Origin: an uncultured Oscillospiraceae bacterium
GTDB lineage: Bacteria; Bacillota; Clostridia; Oscillospirales; Oscillospiraceae
NCBI GenBank assembly: GCA_910578735.1
Contig: CAJTSQ010000046.1
Span: 1-16,872, forward strand
Direction of reading: 5' to 3'
DNA length: 16,872 bases
Below are positions 6,745 to 14,716 of the stretch, piece by piece. Position numbers and translations under genes: made by a program. The notes under the pieces were generated by a model. It saw nothing but the letters and a program-made list of their open reading frames with translations, had not been told where the DNA came from and ran no database searches. How positions within the stretch are numbered: the first letter of the stretch is position 1; each line of letters opens with the position of its first letter.

Positions 6745-6806
6745 AAAACTTATGCGGGATTGAGACCATTCATTCAAACCCGCATAATTTTTTCCCGCCG
6801 GGAAAA
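6745..6806. promoter_or_regulatory. Two adjacent dyads between divergent DUF6512-like gene and spoVAC
   Basis: TTATGCGGG (6750-6758) and CCCGCATAA (6779-6787) form a 9-bp perfect inverted repeat around 20 bases, bordered by AAAA and TTTTTT. Directly beside it TTTTCCCG-C-CGGGAAAA (6790-6806) is a second perfect dyad with a one-base centre, which cannot form a hairpin and so looks like a protein-binding site. The right arm of the first dyad carries CATAATT and the left arm carries CATAAGT in the other direction. Both resemble the -10 element of the forespore sigma factors. No convincing -35 partner was found, so the promoter reading is tentative. Confidence 0.45.
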
Positions 6807-6839
6807 CCTATTGCAAAGCATCGGAAAGGAGCGAGACAC

Positions 6840-7283
6840 ATGAGCATGAGCAACCAGGACTATGGCAAGCTGGTAAACGAGAGGTCAAAGCCCTCCCCCA
6901 TAGGGAAGAACATCGTATGGGCCTTTCTGGTGGGGGGCGCGATCTGCGCCGCCGGGCAGGGGCTGCTGAACCTGTATCAGAGCTATGGCCTGGACAAGGA
7001 GCAGGCCGGGACGGCGGTCTCCGTCACTCTGATCCTTGCCGCCGCCCTGTTCACCGGCCTGGGGCTGTTCGACAAGCTGGCCAAGCGGGCGGGGGCGGGC
7101 ACCCTGGTGCCCATCACCGGCTTTGCCAACGCCATGGTCTCCCCCGCCCTGGAATTCAAGAGCGAGGGTCTGGTCACCGGCACAGCGGCCAAGCTGTTTA
7201 CTGTGGCTGGGCCGGTGCTGGTCTTCGGCATCAGCGCCAGTGTGATCTATGGGCTGATTTTGTGCCTGTTAAAGGCGGTGTAG
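6840..7283 (+). CDS. spoVAC: Stage V sporulation protein AC
   Basis: The 147-residue membrane protein belongs to the SpoVA channel complex that moves dipicolinic acid into the forespore and out again at germination; SpoVAC acts as a mechanosensitive channel. The sequence starts with a short polar stretch (YGKLVNERSKPSP) and then has about four helices. The blocks AFLVGGAICAAGQGLLNLY, LFTGLGLFDKLAKRAGAG, VPITGFANAMVSPALEFKSEG and AGPVLVFGISAS identify SpoVAC rather than the shorter SpoVAE. AAAGGAG lies before the ATG. In most spore formers it is followed by spoVAD and spoVAE. Here a hairpin follows the stop codon at once and the next gene runs the other way, so this copy stands alone. Confidence 0.93.
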   Translation: MSMSNQDYGKLVNERSKPSPIGKNIVWAFLVGGAICAAGQGLLNLYQSYGLDKEQAGTAVSVTLILAAALFTGLGLFDKLAKRAGAGTLVPITGFANAMVSPALEFKSEGLVTGTAAKLFTVAGPVLVFGISASVIYGLILCLLKAV

Positions 7284-7303
7284 GGGCGGATATAATCCGC
7301 CCC
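7283..7303. terminator. Hairpin overlapping the spoVAC stop codon
   Basis: GGGGCGGA (7283-7290) and TCCGCCCC (7296-7303) form an 8-bp GC-rich stem with a 5-base loop. It begins in the last base of the spoVAC TAG and lies six bases from the stop of the converging debranching-enzyme gene. The T-rich tail on plus is imperfect (TGCGTTTATTT). Confidence 0.65.
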
Positions 7304-7308
7304 TGCGT

Positions 7309-9405
7309 TTATTTCGCCACAAACACCATCACACTCCGGGCCCGGACGGTAACCTGAAGGCCGGACACAGGGCTTTCGGCCTGCTCCGCCGTCCAGGTGT
7401 CCACCGCCTTCACCCAGTACATGGTGGCGGGAAGCTGGGGCAGGGTGACTGTCAGGTCCTCCCACCAGGCGTTGGAGGCCACATAGACGATCTGGGGCCC
7501 GGTGGCCCGCTCCCAGCCGCTGAACATGACGCCCACATAGCGGTCCTGTCCGCCGAAGGGCTGATCCCGCCAGGGCTGTACGCCGTGGAAGCTCACGTCC
7601 GGGAAGCCATGGACCCCGCCGCCGGTAGAGGTCCGCAGCACCCGGTAGGTTTTGCGCAGGCGGATCATGTACTGGAAAAAGCGGTACATATCCCGGTTCT
7701 GTTCCAGCCTGTTCCAGTCCAGCCAAGAGATCAAATTATCCTGGCAGTAGGCGTTGTTGTTGCCGAATTGGGTGTTGCAGAACTCGTCCCCGGCCAGGAA
7801 CATGGGCACCCCCCGGGAACACATGAGCAGGGCGAAGGCATTGCGGCACATCCGCCGCCGCAGGGCGTCCACGCCCGGGTCGCCGGTGTCCCCCTCCGCA
7901 CCGCAGTTCCAGCTGTTGTTGTCGTTGGCCCCGTCGGTGTTGTTCCAGCCGTTGTCCAGATTGTGCTTTTCGTTGTAGGAGAACAGGTCCCACAAGGTAA
8001 AGCCGTCGTGGCAGGTGATAAAGTTCACTGAGGCGTTGATCCTGCCCTGACTGGCGTATATGTCCTGAGAACCGGCGATGCGCTGGGCGGCCCACTGGGC
8101 ACAGCCCTCATCCCCTTTCAGGTAGCGGCGCACATCGTCCCGATAGCGGCCGTTCCACTCCGCCCACCGGTTCCAGGAGGGGAAGGTGCCCACCTGGTAC
8201 AGCCCCCCGGCGTCCCAGGCCTCGGCGATGAGCTTGACATCCCCCAGGATGGGATCAAAGGCCAGAGCCTGGAGCAGGGGGGGCTCCCCCATGGGAGAGC
8301 CGTCCTCATTGCGGCCCAGGATGGAGGCCAGGTCGAAGCGGAAGCCGTCCACCCGGTAGGTGGTGACCCAGTAGCGCAGGCAGTCCAGGATCATCTGCCG
8401 GACGATGGGGTGGTTGCAGTTCATGGTATTGCCGCAGCCGGAGAAGTTGTAGTAGTAGCCCTCGGGGGTGAGAAGGTAATAGATGTTGTTGTCAAAGCCC
8501 TTGAAGGAGAAGAAAGGGCCCTGCTCGTTGCCCTCGGCGGTGTGGTTGAAGACCACGTCCAGATAGACCTCGATCCCCCGCTGATTGCAGGCCTGGATGA
8601 GGCGCTTGAGCTCGTTGCCCTCCCGGTTATACTCGGTGGAGGCGGTGTAGCTGGTGTTGGGGGCGAAGAAGCTGACGGTGGAGTAGCCCCAGTAGTTGTA
8701 CAGGCTCTTGCCGTCCACCTCCCGGTAGTCCTGCATCTCGTCGAACTCAAAGATGGGCATCAGCTCAATGGCGTTGATTCCCAGGTCCTGGAGGTAGTCC
8801 AGCTTTTCCATCAGACCGGCAAAAGTGCCGGGATAGCTTACCCCGGAGGAGGCGTCCCTGGTGAAGCCCCGGACATGTAGCTCATAGATAATCAGGTCCT
8901 CCATGGGGATGAGGGGCTGGGGCATGTCCGCCCAGTCGAAGTCGTCCTTTACCACCCGGGCCTTGTAGTGCTGGCCGAAGGGGGTCTTTGTCCCCCACTG
9001 GCTCTGTCCGGTGACCGCCTTGGCATAGGGGTCCAGAAGGTAGCGGCTCCGGTCGAAGATCAGCCCCCTGCGGGGGTCGTAGGGGCCGTCCACCCGGTAG
9101 GCGTATTCAAATTCCTCGATGTTCAGCTTGAACACGATCATGGAATACACATTGCCGATGCGATAGTGCTGGGGGAAAGGGAGAACGGCAAAGGGCTCGT
9201 CCTCAGTCCGGTGAAACAGCAGCAGCTCAATGGCGGTGGCGCCGTGGGAGTGGACGGTGAAATTGACTCCGCCGGGAATGGCGGTGGCGCCGTTGATTTC
9301 GTAGAAGCCGGGGCGGACGTCGAAGCCGGCGATCTGGTCCAGCGGGACCAGATGGATGGTGCGGGGTAGGGTCAGCTGGGCGGCGGACTGGGCAGACTTT
9401 GCCAT
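7309..9405 (-). CDS. glgX: Glycogen debranching enzyme / isoamylase (GH13)
   Basis: The 698-residue enzyme is predicted to cut alpha-1,6 branch links in glycogen or limit dextrins in the cytoplasm. Residues 30-145 form the N-terminal CBM48-type domain (HGATAIELLLFHR). The GH13 barrel follows, with region I DVVFNH (283-288), region II GFRFDLAS with nucleophile Asp358, region III AEAWD with acid/base Glu395, and region IV TCHDG with Asp467. CYS-rich or secretion features are absent. Length and order fit the GlgX/TreX/isoamylase subfamily. The ATG at 9405 is preceded by AAGGAGGA and the promoter at 9442-9470. No other glycogen genes are adjacent. The exact specificity (GlgX or isoamylase) cannot be decided from motifs alone. 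Confidence 0.92.
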   Translation of the reverse strand: MAKSAQSAAQLTLPRTIHLVPLDQIAGFDVRPGFYEINGATAIPGGVNFTVHSHGATAIELLLFHRTEDEPFAVLPFPQHYRIGNVYSMIVFKLNIEEFEYAYRVDGPYDPRRGLIFDRSRYLLDPYAKAVTGQSQWGTKTPFGQHYKARVVKDDFDWADMPQPLIPMEDLIIYELHVRGFTRDASSGVSYPGTFAGLMEKLDYLQDLGINAIELMPIFEFDEMQDYREVDGKSLYNYWGYSTVSFFAPNTSYTASTEYNREGNELKRLIQACNQRGIEVYLDVVFNHTAEGNEQGPFFSFKGFDNNIYYLLTPEGYYYNFSGCGNTMNCNHPIVRQMILDCLRYWVTTYRVDGFRFDLASILGRNEDGSPMGEPPLLQALAFDPILGDVKLIAEAWDAGGLYQVGTFPSWNRWAEWNGRYRDDVRRYLKGDEGCAQWAAQRIAGSQDIYASQGRINASVNFITCHDGFTLWDLFSYNEKHNLDNGWNNTDGANDNNSWNCGAEGDTGDPGVDALRRRMCRNAFALLMCSRGVPMFLAGDEFCNTQFGNNNAYCQDNLISWLDWNRLEQNRDMYRFFQYMIRLRKTYRVLRTSTGGGVHGFPDVSFHGVQPWRDQPFGGQDRYVGVMFSGWERATGPQIVYVASNAWWEDLTVTLPQLPATMYWVKAVDTWTAEQAESPVSGLQVTVRARSVMVFVAK

Positions 9406-9441
9406 AAGAGATTCCTCCTTGCTTTAAAATGGGGATAACCT

Positions 9442-9470
9442 ATTATACCTCTGTTTTCCTGTTTTGTCAT
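9442..9470 (-). promoter_or_regulatory. Promoter of the debranching enzyme gene
   Basis: On the minus strand ATGACA (9465-9470 in plus coordinates) and a perfect TATAAT (9442-9447) are separated by exactly 17 bases. The start codon is about 37 bases downstream. This is a strong housekeeping-type promoter. Confidence 0.82.
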
Positions 9471-9540
9471 GTCTGAATCCAATTCACAGAAATTTACCTG
9501 GACGATCAGTAAAATTTGGTGTTCCGGCGGGGGAAAGATA

Positions 9541-9549
9541 TGGTATACT
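9541..9549 (+). promoter_or_regulatory. Extended -10 promoter of the clostripain-family gene
   Basis: TGGTATACT combines a TATACT -10 with the upstream TG of an extended -10 element. No good -35 hexamer is found at 16-18 bases, which fits extended -10 promoters. The protease start codon lies about 57 bases downstream. Confidence 0.6.
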
Positions 9550-9606
9550 GTCTTTGAAATTTGAACGAGTGCCCGCTCCGGCCGGGCACAGAAAAGAGGG
9601 TATACC

Positions 9607-11943
9607 ATGGACCAGCAGAGGCCCAGAGGAAGGGAAAAACGTGTGACAGGCCCCGCGCAGAGCGTACAGAGGCGGGGCGAGGGCCTGGGGACCGGGCCGG
9701 CAGGCTCCGGGCGTCCCCAGGGCGGACAGAGCAGCGGCGGTGGCACCCGTTCCGGCAGAAATCGCTCCGGCGGCGGCTTTAAAATGCTGATTCTCCTGGC
9801 GGTGCTGCTTCTGGGGGGCGGCGGCGGACTGGCCGGACTGCTGGGCGGCCAATCCTCCTCCGGGCCGGCCCAGCAGCAGCCCCAGGGCAGCCAGAGCTCC
9901 ATCAACCTCAGTGCCCTGCTGGGCCAGCTGGGGGGCGGCAGCGTCTCCTCCGGCTGGGCCGGGCCGGCCAACACCGGGCGGCTGGATACCTCCGTGGCCT
10001 CCGGAGCCCGGGAAAAGTATACCCGGCTGCTGGGGAATGGCCGGGACACCGCCACCGTCATGGTCTACATGTGCGGCACCGACCTGGAATCCCGGGCGGG
10101 CATGGGCACCTCCGACTTACAGGAGATGCTGGCCGCCCGCTTTGGGGAGAACATCAGCCTGCTTGTCTATACCGGCGGCTGTAAGGGCTGGAAGAACAAC
10201 CAGGTGAGCAGCTCGGTCAACCAGATCTGGCAGGTGAAGAACGGAAGCCTGATCTGCCTGGAGAAAAATCGGGGGTCCGTGTCCATGACCGACCCCGATG
10301 TACTCTCCGGCTACATCCGCTACTGCGTCAAGAACTTCCCGGCCAGTCGGTATGAGCTGATTCTCTGGGACCACGGCGGCGGCTCGGTCACCGGCTACGG
10401 CTATGACGAAAAGTTCGCCTCCACCGGCTCCATGACCCTGGCCGGGGTGGACCAGGCCCTGAAGGACGCCGGGGTAAAATTCGATTTTATAGGCTTTGAC
10501 GCCTGCCTCATGGCCACGGCGGAGACCGCCCTGACCCTGGCCCCCTACGCCGACTACCTCATTGCCTCGGAGGAGACCGAGCCCGGCGTGGGCTGGTACT
10601 ACACCGACTGGCTCACCGATTTCGGGCAGGACACCTCCATGCCCACCATTGAGGTCGGCCGGAAAATCGCAGACACCTTTGTGGACACCTGCGCCCAGAA
10701 GTGCCAGGGCCAGCTGACTACCCTGTCTGTGCTGGACCTGGCGGAGCTGGAGGCCACCCTGCCCGCCGCCCTGGCGGACTTCTCCCGCTCCACCTCCCGG
10801 CTGATCCAGACGCAGGAGTACCAGACCGTCTCCAGCGCCCGTAACGGGGCCAGGGAGTTTGCCCAGTCCAGCAAGATTGACCAGGTGGACCTGGTCCACC
10901 TGGCCAGGAACCTGAACACCAAAGAGGGGGACGCCCTGGCCAATGCTCTGCTGGGGGCGGTGAAATACAACCGCACCTCCTCCAACATGACCAACGCCTA
11001 CGGCGTGTCCATCTACTTCCCCTACCGCAGCAAGGACGCTGCAGTGAACAGCGCGGTCAAGACCTACCAGGCGGTGGGGATGGACCAGGATTACATCCGG
11101 TGCATCCGCCAGTTCTCCCAGATGACAGGCTATGGGCAGGCGGCCTCCGGGGTCCAGGATTCTCCCCTCGCCGCCCTGCTGGGGGGCTACAGCGGCGGCG
11201 GAGGCGGCGCCGAGGCCATCAGCCAGCTGCTGGGCGGCCTGTTGGCCAGCGGCACTGACCGCGCCCTGGACATGGAGGGCGAGGAGGTGGTCCAGTATCT
11301 GGCCGGCCGCCACTTCAATCCCGAGAACCTGGTCTGGACCACCGGCGGGGACGGCGCCCCGGTCCTCCACCTCGGCGAAGACCAGTGGTCCCTGGTACAG
11401 AGCCTGGAGCTGAACCTGTTTTATGACGACGGCGCGGGCTACCTGGACATGGGCCTGGACAACGTCTTCCAGTTCAGCGACAGCGGCGACCTGCTGGGTA
11501 CCTGCGACAACACCTGGCTGGCTCTCAACGGGCAGCCCGTGGCCTACTACCACACCGCCACCGTAGACGACGGAACGCACTACACCATCACCGGCTATGT
11601 CCCTGTCCTCCGCAACGGCCAGCGCGCTGAGCTGCTGCTCACCTTTGACGACAGCCAGCCCTACGGCTACGTGTCCGGCGTCCGGACAGTCTATCCGGAC
11701 GGGGAAACCGAGACGGTGGCCAAGAGCGAAACGGCCCTTCAGCAGGGGGATGTGCTGGAGTTTGTGTGCGACTACTATGGCTACGACGGGAGCTATCAGG
11801 ACAGTTACCTCATCGGCGAGCCGCTGGCTGTGGGCCCGGAGGGGCTGACCATTGCCAACGTCCCTCTGGAGGGGACGGTCCGGGCCACCTACCGCCTGAC
11901 TGACCTGTACAACAACAGCTATTGGACACAGCCTATCCCCTAG
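9607..11943 (+). CDS. Membrane-anchored clostripain-family (C11) cysteine protease
   Basis: The protein has 778 residues. Residues 1-58 are basic and rich in Gly, Arg and Ser. A hydrophobic anchor follows (about 59-80, KMLILLAVLLL then Gly-rich). A low-complexity Ser/Gly/Gln linker leads to the C11 protease domain at about 145-510. The catalytic His256 lies in LILWDHGGGS and the nucleophile Cys300 in FIGFDACLMAT, which are the family's diagnostic motifs. A second Gly-rich segment (519-550) links to a beta-rich C-terminal part (about 560-778) that I do not recognise. The layout suggests a type II membrane protein with the protease outside. Family members usually cut after Arg or Lys and may self-process. 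Its start follows AGAGGG at a suitable distance. The gene appears monocistronic. Confidence 0.88.
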   Translation: MDQQRPRGREKRVTGPAQSVQRRGEGLGTGPAGSGRPQGGQSSGGGTRSGRNRSGGGFKMLILLAVLLLGGGGGLAGLLGGQSSSGPAQQQPQGSQSSINLSALLGQLGGGSVSSGWAGPANTGRLDTSVASGAREKYTRLLGNGRDTATVMVYMCGTDLESRAGMGTSDLQEMLAARFGENISLLVYTGGCKGWKNNQVSSSVNQIWQVKNGSLICLEKNRGSVSMTDPDVLSGYIRYCVKNFPASRYELILWDHGGGSVTGYGYDEKFASTGSMTLAGVDQALKDAGVKFDFIGFDACLMATAETALTLAPYADYLIASEETEPGVGWYYTDWLTDFGQDTSMPTIEVGRKIADTFVDTCAQKCQGQLTTLSVLDLAELEATLPAALADFSRSTSRLIQTQEYQTVSSARNGAREFAQSSKIDQVDLVHLARNLNTKEGDALANALLGAVKYNRTSSNMTNAYGVSIYFPYRSKDAAVNSAVKTYQAVGMDQDYIRCIRQFSQMTGYGQAASGVQDSPLAALLGGYSGGGGGAEAISQLLGGLLASGTDRALDMEGEEVVQYLAGRHFNPENLVWTTGGDGAPVLHLGEDQWSLVQSLELNLFYDDGAGYLDMGLDNVFQFSDSGDLLGTCDNTWLALNGQPVAYYHTATVDDGTHYTITGYVPVLRNGQRAELLLTFDDSQPYGYVSGVRTVYPDGETETVAKSETALQQGDVLEFVCDYYGYDGSYQDSYLIGEPLAVGPEGLTIANVPLEGTVRATYRLTDLYNNSYWTQPIP

Positions 11944-12017
11944 TGGAAAAATGACGGCGGGCCTATGTCGAAAATGCCAAAAGTGCGGGCTGAGGGGATT
12001 TTTCCCTCTTTTCCCAC

Positions 12018-12046
12018 TTGCGTATGGAAATAAAATTTGTTATAAT
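12018..12046 (+). promoter_or_regulatory. Promoter of the bactofilin gene
   Basis: TTGCGT (12018-12023) and a perfect TATAAT (12041-12046) lie 17 bases apart in an AT-rich stretch after the protease gene. The bactofilin ATG is 65 bases downstream and AAGGAG precedes it. Confidence 0.75.
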
Positions 12047-12110
12047 TGCGGGTACTCACCGAATCCTGGCACAGCGTCCAGAAAATAAATAACGTAAGGA
12101 GCGATCTATT

Positions 12111-12611
12111 ATGGGTTTATTTGGAGGACCTACCAAGCAGGAACCGATCAGTTCCGCCCCCTTTGAGGGCGATACGTATGAGGAGCCCTTCGATTCCCTG
12201 CCCACCCTGCCCAAGGCGCACAGCAACACCATTGTAGCCAAAGGAGTCACCTTCGCCGGTATAATCCGCGGAGAGGGTGCGGTTCAGATCGAGGGCCGTG
12301 TAGAGGGCGAGATCGATTTGAAGGGCAGCGTCACCGTGACCACCACCGGAACGGTCCAAGGCCCCATCACCGCCGACACCGTGCGGATCGCGGGGGAGGT
12401 CCAGGGCAGCATCACCGCCCGGGAGCACCTGTGCCTGGAGCGCACCGGCGGGGTCCACGGCGATATTTCCACCGCCTCCCTGGTGGTGGAGAACGGCCAC
12501 CTGGACGGCAGCAGCACCATGCTCACCCCGCCCGAGCGGCCCCAGGAGCCCGACTTGGATGTGTCTGACCTCCAGTTTGGCGAAAACTATCAGGTTGAAG
12601 ACGAGATATAA
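12111..12611 (+). CDS. Bactofilin (polymer-forming cytoskeletal protein)
   Basis: This 166-residue protein has a polar, disordered N-terminus (about 1-38), the bactofilin beta-helix (about 39-135) and an acidic tail ending in DLQFGENYQVEDEI. The core shows the repeated short strands expected of the right-handed beta-helix: NTIVAKGVTFAGIIRGEG, VQIEGRVEGEIDLKGSVTV, GTVQGPITADTVRIAGEVQG and VHGDISTASLVVENGHLDG. Bactofilins form non-polar filaments at the membrane that localise wall or morphogenesis enzymes. Many are next to an M23 peptidase gene, which is not the case here. The gene has its own promoter and terminator, so it is transcribed alone. The partner cannot be predicted. Confidence 0.92.
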   Translation: MGLFGGPTKQEPISSAPFEGDTYEEPFDSLPTLPKAHSNTIVAKGVTFAGIIRGEGAVQIEGRVEGEIDLKGSVTVTTTGTVQGPITADTVRIAGEVQGSITAREHLCLERTGGVHGDISTASLVVENGHLDGSSTMLTPPERPQEPDLDVSDLQFGENYQVEDEI

Positions 12612-12617
12612 GCCGGC

Positions 12618-12655
12618 AGCCCGGAGACACAGTCTCCGGGCTGTCTCTGTTTTTT
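12618..12655 (+). terminator. Intrinsic terminator of the bactofilin gene
   Basis: AGCCCGGAGA (12618-12627) and its exact complement (12633-12642) form a 10-bp stem with a 5-base loop, followed after a short gap by a run of T at 12650-12655. It lies just beyond the stop codon of the bactofilin and overlaps the end of the converging symporter gene. Confidence 0.85.
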
Positions 12656-13871
12656 AGGCGAGCGGGCTGTCCCCCTGCTCGATGTGGTGTTTCTCCGCAT
12701 AGCCGGTGAGGATCAGGGTAAGGGCCCCGTCGCCGGTAACGTTGCATGCGGTGCCGAAGCTGTCCTGAAGGGCAAAGATGGCCAGCATCAGGCCCCGGCC
12801 GGTCTCGTCAAAGCCCAGGATGGAGCCGGCTCCGGCAATCAGCCCCAAAGAGGCCATCACCGTGCCGCCGGGGACCCCGGGGGCGCCGATGGCAAACACC
12901 GCCAGCAGCACGCAGAACAGCAGCATGGTGCCCGGCTTGGGCAGCTCTCCGTAAAGCACCTGGGAGACGGTCATGCAGAAAAAGACCTCGGTGAGTACGG
13001 AGCCGCACAGGTGGATGTTGGCGAACAGGGGGATACCGAAATCCACCATATCGCCGCGCAGATTCCTGCTCCGATGGGCACACTGGAGGGCCACGGCCAG
13101 GGTGGCGGCGGAGGACATGGTGCCCACGGCGGTGAGGTAGGCGGGGCCGTAGTGCTTGACGACCTCAAGGGCGGAGCGGCCCGCGTAGGCCCCGGACACG
13201 CCGTAGAGGACGGCCAGCCAGATGTAGTGCCCTACCATGACGATGAGGATGGCCAGGAGGAACACCGGCAGCTGCTTCGTGATAGAGCCGTTCCAGCCCA
13301 GCTGGTAGAAGGTGGTGGCGATGAAGACGGGCAGGATGGGGATGATCACCCGGGTCACGATATCCAGCACGATCTTCTGAAACTCCTCCAGGATAGCGGC
13401 GATGGTTTTGGCCCTGGTCCACACGGTGGCCAGACCCAGCAGGATGGAGAAGACCAGCGCGCTCATGACGGGCATGATCTGTGGGATGGCCAGTTCAAAG
13501 GGAACGGGCAGGTTGGCCCCCTCCTCGGCGGCGGAGGCAAAGCTCAAATGGGGGATGATGGCGTAGCCCGCACCCATGGACATGAGGGCGGCCAGCACGG
13601 AGCTGGCATAGGCGATCATAATCGCCACCCCCAGCAGCCGGGTGGCGTTGCTGCCCAGCTTGGTGATGGAGGGGGCGATGAAGCCGATGATAATCAGAGG
13701 GACGCAGAAGTTGATAATCTGGCCCAGGATGTATTTGGCGGTGCCGACAAGGTTAACCACGGCCCCGGCGAAGGGGAGGGTGCTCTCCTGAGGGATGAGC
13801 ATTCCCAGCACAGCCCCCGCGATCACACCGATGAGCAGGCGGGCAGGCAGGCTTTCGGACAGTTTTTTCAT
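12654..13871 (-). CDS. Dicarboxylate/amino acid:cation symporter (DAACS family)
   Basis: This 405-residue inner-membrane transporter belongs to the glutamate/aspartate transporter fold that couples uptake of acidic amino acids, serine/threonine or dicarboxylates to Na+ or H+. It shows the hairpin-1 serine motif GTMSSAATLAVA, the hairpin-2 motif GAPGVPGGTVMASLG, and NVTGDGALTL in the helix that corresponds to the substrate and sodium site. The N-terminal LLIGVIAGAVLGMLIP is also typical. I chose the ATG at 13871 because AAAGGAG lies about nine bases upstream. An ATG nine codons earlier has no such site. The exact substrate cannot be told. A promoter lies just upstream, but read-through from mntP is possible because no terminator separates them. 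Confidence 0.9.
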   Translation of the reverse strand: MKKLSESLPARLLIGVIAGAVLGMLIPQESTLPFAGAVVNLVGTAKYILGQIINFCVPLIIIGFIAPSITKLGSNATRLLGVAIMIAYASSVLAALMSMGAGYAIIPHLSFASAAEEGANLPVPFELAIPQIMPVMSALVFSILLGLATVWTRAKTIAAILEEFQKIVLDIVTRVIIPILPVFIATTFYQLGWNGSITKQLPVFLLAILIVMVGHYIWLAVLYGVSGAYAGRSALEVVKHYGPAYLTAVGTMSSAATLAVALQCAHRSRNLRGDMVDFGIPLFANIHLCGSVLTEVFFCMTVSQVLYGELPKPGTMLLFCVLLAVFAIGAPGVPGGTVMASLGLIAGAGSILGFDETGRGLMLAIFALQDSFGTACNVTGDGALTLILTGYAEKHHIEQGDSPLA

Positions 13872-13919
13872 ACAGGTGCTCCTTTCTTTTTCACACACAG
13901 GGGTCTAAAGACACAGTCT

Positions 13920-13948
13920 ATCATAGCATAGGTTTACAAGAAATGCAA
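13920..13948 (-). promoter_or_regulatory. Promoter of the symporter gene
   Basis: On the minus strand TTGCAT (13943-13948) and TATGAT (13920-13925) are separated by 17 bases. The site fits in the 91-base gap between the mntP stop and the symporter start. Confidence 0.7.
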
Positions 13949-13962
13949 ATGAAAGCGTGCCC

Positions 13963-14523
13963 TCAACGGAACAGGGTGTGCTCCAGCAGGATTTTCAGCC
14001 CCATCCCTATGAGAACCAGTCCCCCCGCCAGCTCTGCCCGGCTCCGGTACCGGCTGCCGAAGACAGAGCCCATCCTCACCCCGGCGAAGGACAGGGCAAA
14101 GGTGGTCACACCGATAAAGAGGACTGCGGGCAGGATGTCCGCCTGGAGAAAGGCGAAGGTGATTCCCACGGCCAGGGCGTCGATGGAGGTGGCCACCGCC
14201 AGAGGCAGCATGGCCCGGGGAGAGAAAGAGCAGTCCAGCTCCTCCGCCTCTCCCCCCCGGGACTCCCGCACCATGTTAAAGCCGATCAGCCCCAGCAGCA
14301 CAAAGGCCACCCAGTGGTCCACCGAGACAATCAGGCCCTGGAACCGCACCCCCAGCAGCCAGCCCAGGAGGGGCATCAGAGCCTGGAAAAGGCCGAACCA
14401 GATTCCACAGCTCAGGCAGTGTCTCAGCTGTGGCCGCCCCACAGACAGCCCCTTGCAGACGGACACGGCAAAGGCGTCCATGGATAGACTGACCGCTATG
14501 AGAAAAAGCTCAGAAAGCCGCAT
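13963..14523 (-). CDS. mntP: Manganese efflux pump MntP
   Basis: This 186-residue membrane protein has about six helices arranged as two homologous halves. The half-motifs SMDAFAVSVCKGL (about 14-26) and ATSIDALAVGITFAF (about 111-125) carry the conserved acidic residues of the MntP family, which exports Mn2+ and protects against manganese excess. Length matches the family. GGGAGGAG lies before the ATG at 14523. In many bacteria mntP is preceded by a yybP-ykoY manganese riboswitch. I searched the 190 bases upstream on the minus strand and found no convincing match, only a small hairpin (AGCTT...AAGCT, 14570-14594 region). How it is regulated is therefore unclear. The divergent neighbour is the strongly promoted 42-codon unit. 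Confidence 0.93.
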   Translation of the reverse strand: MRLSELFLIAVSLSMDAFAVSVCKGLSVGRPQLRHCLSCGIWFGLFQALMPLLGWLLGVRFQGLIVSVDHWVAFVLLGLIGFNMVRESRGGEAEELDCSFSPRAMLPLAVATSIDALAVGITFAFLQADILPAVLFIGVTTFALSFAGVRMGSVFGSRYRSRAELAGGLVLIGMGLKILLEHTLFR

Positions 14524-14617
14524 GGAAGACTCCTCCCGGATAATAAGGATAAAAGGGCCTGCCGGAACAGCTTATTCCGTTGGAACAAAAGCTATGAGCG
14601 GACGGAAAAAGAAAACC

Positions 14618-14667
14618 AAAAAAATTTTCGAAAAGGTATTGACAAGCGGGATAACGAATAGTATAAT
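14618..14667 (+). promoter_or_regulatory. Very strong promoter: UP element plus consensus -35/-10
   Basis: TTGACA (14639-14644) and TATAAT (14662-14667) are both perfect and separated by exactly 17 bases. Immediately upstream, seven A, four T, CG and four A (14618-14634) match the pattern of an alpha-subunit UP element. This is the best promoter in the window and the kind seen at stable RNA genes. It drives the short unit that ends at 14910. Confidence 0.9.
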
Positions 14668-14683
14668 TCGAGACCAGAAACAG

Positions 14684-14701
14684 GAGCCTGCCCCCAGGCT
14701 C
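14684..14701 (+). promoter_or_regulatory. Leader hairpin just before a ribosome site
   Basis: GAGCCTG, a CCCC loop and CAGGCTC form a perfect 7-bp stem in the transcript leader. AGAAAGGAG follows directly and then the ATG at 14717. The hairpin leaves the ribosome site free, so it may stabilise the 5' end or mark a structured RNA. Confidence 0.6.
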
Positions 14702-14716
14702 AGAAAGGAGTCCGCT

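Noticed and set aside
10117..11580. 487-codon open frame opposite the protease gene
   Set aside because: Antisense shadow of a GC-rich gene. It has no ribosome site and a repetitive Gly/Val/Gln composition.
12684..13931. Long open frame on the plus strand opposite the symporter gene
   Set aside because: Its translation is low-complexity (Gly, Asp, His, Gln rich), it has no ribosome site, and it mirrors a recognisable transporter. It is a by-product of GC-rich codon use.
14524..14640. yybP-ykoY manganese riboswitch before mntP
   Set aside because: Expected from family knowledge, but the conserved core could not be found on the minus strand. Only a small unrelated hairpin is present. A covariance-model search would be decisive.
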